Positions 11,337 to 21,500 of a stretch of DNA of 64,000 bases are shown here, one piece after another. Source of the DNA: Costus lasius (lineage: Eukaryota; Streptophyta; Magnoliopsida; Zingiberales; Costaceae); the NCBI GenBank assembly GCA_027563935.2, contig CM050452.1, positions 35,941,350 through 36,005,349 on the forward strand, written 5' to 3'. Each line of letters opens with the position of its first letter. The stretch's first letter is position 1. The notes beneath the pieces were generated by a model, which saw only the letters and a program-made list of their open reading frames with translations, ran no database searches and was not told where the DNA came from. Position numbers and translations under genes: made by a program.

Positions 11337-12514
11337 ATTGAACCATGCGCTCAACCAATGAGCCGGTTCAAATCAATTTGGTTTAATAACCAAATAAACC
11401 AAGCAATCAGTCCAGACCATAATAAACCCTAAGGCTCTTGATCTGACCGTCGATCTCTTAATGCTTCTGATCTGACCGATCTAGCATCTATTCTCTCGAT
11501 CGAAGCTTACCGATCTCAAGCCCTAATCAATCAAACATGATCAGACCAGATCTCACTCACAATCAGAGATTAAATCCCTTTATACTGAACCCGAACAATT
11601 CAGTCCATACGATCTGACTTAAGTAAGCCATATCATCAAATTGTGCGACCCTGAGGGTTTCCTTTAAATGTCGGTAACGATAACTCACATTATCACGATC
11701 AGTGAGGGGTATCTAGCAACACATCACTGTCTCCCGATATAAAGGAAAGAGTCTTCCAAGACTATACCCAAATTACAGCACAAGTGTGAATCAACTCACA
11801 ATGCATGCAAATTTCCTTTGCCACTGGATGTTCTTATTGGACAAGCGTGTCAAGCTTGTAGCTCCAATATGATGAGCATGATTAGATCAGATGAACACTG
11901 TCACCTGGGTATGGCCATACTCTTTTCTCAATCATCTCATCCAGGGGGCCCCTTTAGAACATCACACTCCTTAAACAAGGAGACGGCAATCCTATGTCTA
12001 TCACTAGTGCCCTAACCTGATTCAAGTTCACCATCCAAGATAGTCTATAATCATTATGTTTCAAATGATATTGAACTACCCCAAAACAATGACAATCATC
12101 ATTTAGAAAACACAAGTGATCTCAAGTCAGAGGAAATGTGCCACTTGTCTCATTCAAGGAATATTCACATTGTGACAAACAATTGAACATCCTAGTAGGG
12201 TCTGTCCAGTACATCCAATGTACCCATGAGTCTACATCTTATTCCATGCTCGAAGCATCCTATAAGACTAGAACACATATTAGTCTTAATCATATCAAGG
12301 CTGTCTCATGTTCACCAAGATACATCGACTAAGGACTTAACTGCATGTCAGCCCAGCTGAGCAGCATTGAGACATTATTCAGAAGAACATATATTGCAGC
12401 AGACAATGTAGCTAACTGAATAATAACCATGCCTTTATAAACATAAACGTTTATTACACGATACTGTTACAATCCCAAGGCCTCAAACATTAGGCTTAAG
12501 GGCATACCCCAACA
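11337..12514 (-). repeat. 5' LTR of Copia B, outer fragment
   Basis: Continuation of the LTR broken at 2200, starting with the second ATTGA copy and ending CCCCAACA, the reverse complement of the LTR start. The next five bases, GAGAC, should be B's right target duplication. The matching left copy is outside the window. Confidence 0.9.
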
Positions 12515-13417
12515 GAGACAGTGATGTGTTGCTAGATACCCCTCACTGATCGTGATGACGTAAGTTATCGTTACCGACATTTAAAGGAAACCCTTAGGGT
12601 CGCACAATTTGATGATATGGCTTACTTAAGTTAGATCGTGTGGACTGAATTGTTTAGGTTCAGTTTAAAGGGATTTAATCTCTGATTGTGAGTGAGATCT
12701 GGTCTGATCATGTTTGATTGATTAGGGCTTGAGATCGGTAAGCTTCGATTGAGAGAATGGATGCTAGATCGGTGAGATCAGGAGCATCAAGAGATCAACG
12801 GTCAGATCAAGAACCTTAGGGTTTAATGTGATCTGGACTAATAGCTTGGGTTAATTGGTCTTTGAACCAAACAAAATTGAACCAGCTCATCATGTGAGCG
12901 CACGGTTCAAGTTAAGAGAAATATGCGATTGGGAAAAACCCTTGATCGCATGTTGAGGAGTGGCTTTCTATTTTTAGAAAGCATGGTCACATACGTGACC
13001 ACGCCTCACCTCTTCACTCCTATTGTTGTCGCCCCTCTCTTCTCGTGTAATTTTTGGGGCATTCTCGTGGAAGAGGTTTTGACGACAAGGAAGAATCGCC
13101 AAGCAGTGGATCTCATCTTCTTCATCCCTTCTCACACGACAAGGTCACTTGGAGAACCTTGCTAGCACAAGGAGCGTCCAAGGAGCAAGCCATCGATCAT
13201 CTTGTGTGTGGCGCTTTGGAGGAGAACCCCATCATTCTCTCTTCTTCCTAGACACCATCCAAGCGATGGCCATGGTATGAGTCGCTACCATTCTATGCAA
13301 TTGATTTTAAAGTTGATCATATATCATGCACTCGATCCCTAGAAACCCCTTCCGCTGCATGAAAACCTCCATATGCGCCTATTAGGGTTTCGCTCCCCGT
13401 TTCTTAGGGGACTTTCA
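12515..13417 (+). repeat. 5' LTR of Copia C, downstream fragment
   Basis: Right part of a plus-strand LTR, interrupted by B at GAGAC and ending GGGGACTTTCA just before the primer site. It matches the distal part of 28758-30438 almost base for base. The match includes private variants such as GATGACGTAAG and CGATTGAGAGAATGG, so the two are one element's LTR pair. The upstream part lies beyond the left edge of the window. Confidence 0.9.
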
Positions 13418-15061
13418 ATTGGTATCAGAGCAAAGTTATATGCATGTTTGTATGATTGCTTAACTTTAGTGATCCATGTTTGCGCAACACCTTAGATCTA
13501 AACTACATGCGAAAGTTATTCATGCGAAAACTACATGATGTATGATTTTTATCATTAGCGCATGTATCTGGTTGGCGCATCCATTTAGTTTTTCTCAAAA
13601 ACTTCTTTACTTGCGCGACTCACCTTAGATCTAAGTGCCGCCTGCTATAAGTCCTTAGACGGGTTAGTAGGGTTGAAGTCTCTCTAGTTAAGATCCAACT
13701 AGTCTGATCAGACCATCTGACAGCCTAGATGGGTCGACCAGATGGCACCTATGCGCAAGCATAAGGTGGCTATAGGTCGACTGCATCAAAGGCGTGTAGC
13801 GAGGTCTGGTTGAGACAACCAGTGAACACGCATGAGTTAGGCCCGGGGTCACACCCGCTTGCCAAAACTCATGTAGGTTGTTCAGCCCATGGCGCATGCA
13901 TAGTTGACCACTGGGTCGACTCAAGTCAGTTAGGACTTGGTGCATGTAAGGGCAGTGGATCTGACTAGGACTGATGAGTGGATCCCTAGTAATGGACCGT
14001 TGTAAGGTAGTAGGGCGTATAAGGAAATTAAAATTGATGCCAATGGGGTTTTTCAAACATTTAATTTCTTGATTGGATTACATGATGATTGATGCCATTT
14101 GCTTGTTTATTTAATCTTATGTGGGCTGCCCGTGTTTAATGTGTGCTGTGCTGGGGCCTGCGAGCCTGGTTAAAATTTGTAAATTAATTTTTATTGTGAT
14201 CTGCGCATCACATTTTATTTAATTTATAAACTGTAATTGACCTGCGAGTCAATCTTGTCTAGATAGATTAAATTGTATTTTAATCAGACAAGAGCACAGA
14301 GCACACTTGGCAGAGGCGCATGCAGTAGTGGCTTGACCAGACGGGAGGTCTAGGGTTCGACCCTAGGACAGGCGCATTTTCCCTGGTGGGCGCACCTGAG
14401 CTGCAGTTGGCGCTTGGGCCCTAGGTTGGGCCAGATGAGAAGCAAAAGCCCCATGAAGAAAAGCAAGTGAAGACTTAAGTTAGGTTAAGGTCTTACTTAG
14501 GCTTAATGGGCTTTTACCACATAAGATCAGCATGCTTTCTATTTATTGTTTATATAATTAGAATTGCATGATTTATTTATCTTCTGCTATCACCATAGGA
14601 ATTGCATGATAGTTGAGAAGATAAAGGACCGTTAAAATCCAACGTTAAATATCAAGCACGTAAAGCCTTCTGACGCGAAACCTCACTGTTTTGACTATCG
14701 TTGGGGCCGTGTTGTACCCACTCAGTGGGCACGCCCATCTATCTTCAGACGGTGTGTGATTACACCTGCGTGTTACAGAGAAGGGATTTATCGCTTCTCG
14801 TTGCTCAGCATAGCACGTGGTGGTCCAGGGAGTAGGTCAGGTTCGCTTGACCATGTAGGCTACATATGGGGCATATGTTAGCTATATGGAGGCAGCCATC
14901 TGTGGGATCAGAGACTGTGTTGTACCAACTCAGTTGGCACAGTCTGCTGGATTGCCCAGATGAAGGGGAATCGCACGGGTTGGCGATTGGCAGGGACTGC
15001 CTACCAGAAATTAGTGCTTGTACTCTCTGTGCATCTTATCTCGCCTGAGCGGGACGCGGAG
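13418..15061 (+). mobile_element. Leader of Copia C, broken by D
   Basis: Carries the family leader structures: stem GTTGACC/GGTCGAC (13903-13920), three CUGCGN-loop hairpins (about 14157-14260), the B-box-like hairpin near 14345-14370, the long AAAAGCCC hairpin (14444-14515) and both palindromes. It stops at GCGGAG, where D's LTR begins. No protein-coding gene is seen. Confidence 0.85.
13420..13431 (+). other. Primer binding site of Copia C
   Basis: TGGTATCAGAGC, two bases after the LTR end; initiator-Met tRNA complement. Confidence 0.92.
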
Positions 15062-15812
15062 TGTTGGGGTATGCCCTTAAGGCTAATGTTTGAGGCCTTG
15101 GGAATGTATCAGTATCATGTAATAAACTCTTATGTTTATAAAGGCATGGTTGTTATTCAGTTTGTTACATTGTCTGCTGCAATAAGTGTACTTCTGAATA
15201 ATGTCTCAAAGCTGTTCAGCTAGGCTGACATGCAGTTAAGTCCTTAGTCGATATATCTTGGTGAACATGAGACAGCCTTGATATGGTTAAGACTAATATG
15301 TGTTCTAATCTTATAGGATGCTTCGAGCATGGAATAAGATGTAGACCTATGGGTACATTGGATGTACTGGATAGACCCTACTAGGATATTCAATTGCTTG
15401 TCACAATATGAATAATCCTTGAATGCGACAAGTGGCACATTTCCTCTGACTTGAGATCACTTGTGTTTTCTAAATGATGATTGTCATTGTTTTGAGGTAG
15501 TTCAATATCATTTGAAAAATAATGGTTATAGACTATCTTGGATGGTGAGCTTGAATCAGGTTAGGGCACTAGTGATAGATATAGGATTGCCGTCTCCTTG
15601 TTTAAGGAGTGTGATGTTCTAAAGTGCCCCCCTGGATGAGATGATTGAGAAAGTGTATGGCCATACCCAGATGACTATGATCATCTGATCTAATCATGCT
15701 CATCATATTGGAGCTACAAGCTTGACACGCTTGTCCAATAAGAACATCCAGTGGCAAAGGAAATTTGCATGCCTTGTGAATTGGATTCACACTTGTGCTG
15801 TGGTTTGGGTGT

Positions 15813-15840
15813 AGTCTTGGAAGACTCTTTCCTTTATATC
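15813..15840 (+). promoter_or_regulatory. Core promoter of Copia D LTR: inverted repeat plus TATA-like box
   Basis: AGTCTTGGAAGACT (15813-15826) is a 6-bp inverted repeat with a two-base centre, followed by CTTTATATC (15832-15840). The arrangement recurs in every LTR copy. Promoter function is inferred from position and the A/T box. Confidence 0.55.
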
Positions 15841-15881
15841 GGGAGACAGTGATGTGTTGCTAGATACCCCTCACTGATCGT

Positions 15882-15897
15882 GATAACGTGAGTTATC
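15882..15897 (+). other. R-region hairpin GAUAAC/GUUAUC of Copia D
   Basis: 6-bp stem with a GTGA loop, about 45 bases after the TATA-like box and so probably in the 5' end of the transcript. In A and C the arms differ, but pairing is kept through G-U pairs. Confidence 0.5.
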
Positions 15898-16748
15898 GTT
15901 ACCGACATTTAAAGGAAACCCTCAGGGTCGCACAAATTGATGATATGGCTTACTTAAGTCAGATCGTGTGGACTGAATTATTTGGGTTCAGTTTAAAGGG
16001 ATTTGATCTCTGATTGTAAGTGAGATCTGGTCTGATCATGTTTGATTGATTAGGGCTTGAGATCGGTAAGCTTCGATCGAGAGAATAGATGCTAGATCAG
16101 TGAGATCGGGAGCATCAAGAGATGAACGGTTAGATCTGGAGCCTTAGGGTTTAATTATGATCTAGACCAGAGGGCTTGGTTTAATTTGGTATTTGAACCA
16201 AATTTAATTGAACCAGCTCATTACTTGAGCGCATGGTTCAAAAGATCAGAGATTTGCGCTTGGGTAAACTCATGGGCACATGAGGAGAAGTGGTTTACTA
16301 ATTTTAGAAGCCATGACTTCTAAATCGTGACCACGCCTCACGTTGAGGTTATCATGCTCTATTCTCGCCTCTCACCTTCTTTCTTTCAGCGCTTCCTTGG
16401 GTGGCGACTTCTTCACGCATTGGAGAAGGATTCGAAAAGGAGAGAACTCTCATCTCATTCCCTTCAACCGATCAAGGACCTTTTGAAGAGCTTTGCTAGC
16501 ACAAAGATTCAAAGGAGCAAGCCATATTCATTTGTGTGCGTCACCTTTGGAGAAGGAACATTTGCGCCTTTCCTTCCAAGGCACCATCCGATAGATGGCA
16601 ATGGTATGAATCTAATCTGATTTATACATTATAAGGAGTTGATCACATGAACTTACATTCGATCTTTTGAAACCCTAAGATTCCGCTAGAAAATTTTTGT
16701 TGCGCCTCCTATTAGGGTTTCCCCCTTCAGTTCTAGGGGACTTTCAAT

Positions 16749-16760
16749 TGGTATCAGAGC
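16749..16760 (+). other. Primer binding site of Copia D
   Basis: TGGTATCAGAGC two bases after the LTR. Confidence 0.93.
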
Positions 16761-17232
16761 CAAGTTGTTATTGTATGTTCATATGATTGCTTCATGTTAC
16801 TGTGTGATCCTTATTTGCGATGCATAGATCTAATTGTCATCACATGCGAAACTACATGCTAGTTTTTAGATGTTGGCGCATGTGTATTTTCATGTTTATG
16901 TAGGCGCTTGTTAAAGTCTTTGTTTTGTCAAAAAACTTGTATCATGCGCGCTCCACATTAGATCTAAGGCCTTACTTTAAACCCTTAGACGGGTTATTAG
17001 GGTTGAAGTCATCCCCTAGGTTAGATCCAGATAGTCTGATCAGACCATCTGACAGCCTTGATGGGTTGACCAGATAGCACCTGTGCGCAAGCACCTGGTG
17101 GCTATAGGTCGACTGCAGACAGGCGTGTAGCGATGTCTGGTTGAGACAACTAATGAACGCACATGAGTTAGGCCCGGGGTCACACCCGCTTGCCAGACCT
17201 CATAGTGGTCGTTCAGCCCTGGCGCATGCATG

Positions 17233-17250
17233 GTTGACCACTGGGTCAAC
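17233..17250 (+). other. Leader stem-loop 1 (GUYGACC-N4-GGUCRAC)
   Basis: GTTGACC, loop ACTG, GGTCAAC: a 7-bp stem with a tetraloop. Pairing at this site is kept in all seven leaders while bases and loop vary: A 9069-9086, B 1195-1212, C 13903-13920, H 32822-32839, J 49432-49449, K 57243-57260. Confidence 0.7.
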
Positions 17251-17485
17251 TCAAGTCAGTTACGACTTGGTGCATGCAAGGGCAATGGATCTGACTAGGT
17301 TGGATGAGTGGATCCCTAGTAATGGACCGTTGTAAGGCAGTAGGGCATATAAGGAAAGTAAAATTGATGCCAATGGGTTTTTCCAAAAAATTTTATTTTC
17401 TTGAAAGGATCACATGTTTGATTGTGGCATATGCTTGTTTATTTATTCATATGTGGGCTGCCCATGTTAAATGTGTGCTGTGCTG

Positions 17486-17581
17486 GGGCCTGCGTGCCTG
17501 TATTAAAGTTGTAAATTAATTATTGTGATCTGCGTATCACATTGTATTTAATTTATAAAGTGTAATTGACCTGCGTGTCAA
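17486..17581 (+). other. Leader triple hairpin with identical CUGCGU loops
   Basis: Three hairpins in 96 bases: GGC/GCC (17487-17498), GTGAT/ATCAC (17525-17540) and TTGAC/GTCAA (17566-17581). The stems are unrelated, but each closes the same six-base loop CTGCGT. Other copies have CTGCGA or CTGCGC, or the CpG-decayed CTGTGN. Confidence 0.65.
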
Positions 17582-17636
17582 TCTTGTCTAGATAGATTAA
17601 TTTGTAAGTTAATCAGACAAGAGCACAGAGCACACT

Positions 17637-17705
17637 TGGCAGAGGCGCATGCAGCAGTGGCTTGACCAGGTGGGAGGTCCAGGGTTCGACTCTGGGACAG
17701 GCGCA
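17637..17705 (+). other. tRNA-like B-box segment in Copia D leader
   Basis: Contains GGTTCGACTCT with flanking CCAG/CTGG arms, close to the Pol III B-box consensus GGTTCGANNCC. Element C has CTAGG/CCTAG arms around GTTCGAC, so the arms change together. No full tRNA cloverleaf or clear A box is seen. It may be a relic of a tRNA-derived SINE or a structured RNA element. Confidence 0.4.
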
Positions 17706-18040
17706 TTTTCCCTGGTAGGCGCACCTGAGCTGCAGATGGCGCTTGGGCCCTGGTTTGGGCCAAATGAGCAGCAAAAGTCCCATGAAGAAAAGCAAGTTGA
17801 AGACTTAAGTTAATTAAGGTCTTACTTAGGCTATGGGCTTTTACCACATAAGATCCATGCTTTCTTTTATTGTTTATATAAGTAGAACAGCATGATTTAT
17901 TTATCTTCTGCTATCACCATAGGAATTGCATGATAGTGAAGAAGATAAAAGACCGTTAAAATCCAACGTTAAAATATCAAGCTCGTAAGCCTTCTGACGC
18001 GAAACCTCACTGTTCTGATTATCGTTGGAGCCGTGTTGTA

Positions 18041-18053
18041 CCCACTCAGTGGG
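18041..18053 (+). other. Leader palindrome CCCACTCAGTGGG
   Basis: Perfect odd-length palindrome preceded by GTTGTA and followed by CAC. Its partner at 18250-18262 has the same context with one base pair changed in both arms. Confidence 0.7.
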
Positions 18054-18249
18054 CACGTCCATCTATCTTCAGACGGTGCTGGATTACACCTGTGTGTTAC
18101 AGAGAAGGGATTTATCGCTTCTCGTTGCTCAGCATAGCACGTGGTGGTCCAGGGAGTAGGTCGGGTCAGCTTGACCATGTAGGCTACATATGTGGTGCAT
18201 ATGGTAGCGCATGGAGGCAGCCATCTGTGGGGTCAGAGATTGTGTTGTA

Positions 18250-18262
18250 CCAACTCAGTTGG
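18250..18262 (+). other. Leader palindrome CCAACTCAGTTGG
   Basis: Second palindrome, about 210 bases after the first; same flanks (GTTGTA before, CAC after), with C-G replaced by A-T in the stem. Both palindromes are kept in B, H, J and K too. Confidence 0.7.
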
Positions 18263-18572
18263 CACAGTCTGCTGGATTGCCCAGATGAAGGGGAATCGCA
18301 CGGGTTGGCGATTGGCTGGAACAGCCTACCAGAGATTAGTGCTTGTACTCTCTGTGCATCTTATCTCGCCTGAGCGGGACGCGGAGACCAAGTATGAAAT
18401 CTGGATCCCATCTCACTAAAAGAGTTCTACTCTTTCGGGCTGTTTTTGCTGGATTTTTCAGCCAGATAAAATAGTGAGAAAAAGAATCATTCTTAAGTCC
18501 TGATTGATTCTTAACATTGATACTGACCTTGCTGTTCTTGCATTGTTGTAGATACCTGCAGCAACGAACACC

Positions 18573-21500
18573 ATGAGCTTCAATGTGCGATCCCTACTGG
18601 AAAGGGAGAAGTTTGCTGGGCCGAACTTCTCAAATTGGTACGGACACCTTAAGATTGTTCTTAAGGCAGAGAGGAAACTGTATGTCCTCGAGACGGCTAT
18701 ACCGCCTCAGCCCGCTCCGAACGCCGCAAGGGCGGTTCGGGAAGCTTATGAAAAGCACGTCAATGATAGCATTGATGTCGCTTGCCAGATGCTAGCGTCT
18801 ATGACGCCACCGCTGCAGCGTCAGCATGAGGATATGTCTGCTATACAAATTATAGCAAACCTCAAGATGCTGTATGCTGCACAGGCGAGGACAGAATGCT
18901 ATAATCTGACAAAGCTGTTCTTCCAGAGCAAACTGGCTGAAGGGAGCCCAGTGGGAGCTCACGTGCTCAAGATGATTGGGCACAAGGAGGCTCTAGAGAA
19001 ACTGGGGCATACCATCAATCAGGAGCTTGCTGTAGACATTATTCTGCACTCTCTCCCACCCTCTTTCGATGCGTTCATCATTAACTTTAATATGAACAAA
19101 ATCAACTGTACTCCGGCAGAGCTGCTGAATATGCTCTTGACTACTGAGGAGACTCTGAAGGGAAAGCCTTCAACCTCTGTCTTAATGGTTCCTTCTAGGA
19201 ACAAGAAGAAGGGGAAGAAGGGCAAGGCCCCTGTCAAGAGTTACAGCAAGGCTCTGAAGCAAAAAGTTAAGCGGTCAAAGGAATACAGATGTTTCCACTG
19301 TGGCCAGCTGGGTCACTAGAAAAAGGACTGTAAAGCGCTCCAAGGAGACAAGAGGGGAAGCATCGCTTCTGGCTCAGGTATTTACGTGACGGAAGTCATG
19401 GTTTCATCTTCTTCTATTTCATGGGTGTTGGACACTGCATGTGGAGTTCACATTTGTTCAAATGTACAGGAACTCAAGAGAAGAAGACAGGTGGGACAGC
19501 ATGAGGTGGTCCTACGAGTTGGAAACGGGGCACGGGTTGCTGCTGTTGCTGTAGGAGACTATTTCATCTCTTTACCATCTGGACTTGTGTTAGAATTAAA
19601 CAGTTGTTACTTTGTTCCAAGTATTACTAAAAATATTATCTCTATTCCTGCTCTTGTCAGGAAAGGGTTTTCCTTTGAATGCAATATTTAAAAGTGTATT
19701 CTTACTTTAGATAATATTGTTTATGCTACTGGTTCAATTAATAATGGGTTATTCATGTTGGACTTGGAATGTTCTATACACAATATTGATAATAAGAAAG
19801 CCAAATATGCTGATGACAGCACCTTGCTATGGCATAGTCGTTTAGGCCATATTAACAAGAAACGCATTAAGCGGTTGCATGATTATGGACTGCTGGGATC
19901 ATTCTCCTATGAGGAGATTGATACATGCAAAGCTTGTTTAATGAGTAAAATGACGAAGTCACCTTTTCCCCACAAAGGTCAAAGGGCTTCAGGTTTACTT
20001 GACCTTATACACAGTGATGTGTGTGGGCCATTTAGTAAACATGCCAGAGGTGGCTATCAATACTTCATCACCTTCACTGATGATTTCAGTAGGTACGGTT
20101 ATGTCTATCTGATGAGACATAAGAGTGAATCTTTTGACAAGTTCAAAGAATTCAAGAATGAAGTACAGAATCAGCTAGGCCGACATATCAAGGCACTTCG
20201 TTCTGATCGAGGTGGAGAATACCTAAGTCGAGAGTTTACTGACTATCTGAAGGAGTGTGGGATTATCTCACAGCTCACTCCACCAGGAACACCGCAATGG
20301 AATGGTGTGTCCGAGAGGAGAAATAGAACGTTACTTGATATGGTTCGTTCTATGATGAGTCAGGCTGCTCTACCTTACTCCTTTTGGGGATTTGCACTGG
20401 AGACAGCTGCAAAGGTACTAAACCGAGTGCCATCCAAGGCAGTTTCAAAGACGCCATATGAGTTATGGTATGGGAAACAGCCGAGCTTAACATTTATCAG
20501 GATCTGGGGCTGCGAGGCTTATGTCAAAAAGCTCGCCTCTGGGAAACTAGAGAGCACATCTGAGAAATGTATCTTTGTCGGTTACCCTAATGAAACTAAG
20601 GGTTATTATTTCTACGATCCCAAAGAGAACAAAGTATTTGTTGCTCGGACGACCATATTTCTTGAGAAGGAGTTTCTTCTGCAAGAGGCCAGTGGGAGAG
20701 AAATAAAGCTGGATGAGAATCCAGAGGAAGGACAAAGTGGTCAAGCACAGTTGGATGAGCCTGAGCCGGTAGAACAGGTTACTGAATAACCTGAGGCTCA
20801 GATATCACGGGAACCGCGAAGATCGGGAAGGATCCGTCGACAGCCTGAGCGCTATGACGGAGTCTACATCATTGATCATGATGAACCCCTCACTTATGCG
20901 GATGCGGTCAGTGGACCGGAGTCAGCGAGATGGCTTGAAGCTATGCGCGCCGAGATGGACTCCATGTCAGATAACCGAGTCTGGGATTTGGTTGATCCGC
21001 CTCCGGGAGTAATCCCTATAGGTTGTAAATGGATCTTCAAGAAGAAGATTGACATGGATGGTAACGTGGTTACCTATAAAGGCAGGCTAGTTGCGAAAGG
21101 TTTCAAACAAATCTACGGGATAGATTATGATGAAACTTTCTCACCTGTAGCCATGTTTAAGTCTATTCGGATTCTTTTCGCGATAGCAGCATATTACGAT
21201 TATGAGATATGGCAGATGGATGTGAAAACGGCTTTCCTTAATGGAAATCTAGATGAGGATGTGTATATGACACAACCAGAAGGTTTCACTAATCCATCAG
21301 ATCGTCATAAAATATGCAAGTTTAAGAAGTCTATTTATGGACTCAAACAAGCATCAAGAAGCTGGAATATTCGTTTTGATGAATCAGTCACTGAATTTGG
21401 TTTCATCAAGAACGAAGATGACCCGTGTGTATATAAGAGGTTTAGTGGGAGCGTGATTACTTTCCTAGTCCTCTACGTCGATGACATCTTGATCATTGGA

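Larger units (their letters stand above)
15062..16746 (+). repeat. 5' LTR of Copia D
   Basis: 1,685 bp, TGTTGGGGTATGCCC to GGGGACTTTCA. It includes a TATA-like element and the inverted repeat upstream of it. Confidence 0.94.
16747..18572 (+). mobile_element. Leader of Copia D
   Basis: 1.8 kb untranslated leader; the clearest uninterrupted plus-strand copy for studying the structured motifs listed separately. It ends with a pyrimidine-rich run and TAG at 18549-18551, then GCAACGAACACC and the gag ATG at 18573. Confidence 0.88.

Noticed and set aside
12515..12519. Calling complete target duplications for B (GAGAC), C (GTTAT), H (CATTC), I (CTCCC) and J (AAAAC)
   Set aside because: Only one side of each is inside the window, so these are predictions and not confirmed pairs.
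17637..17705. A tRNA gene suggested by GGTTCGACTCT
   Set aside because: No acceptor stem, D arm, anticodon arm or clear A box; kept only as a B-box-like segment.
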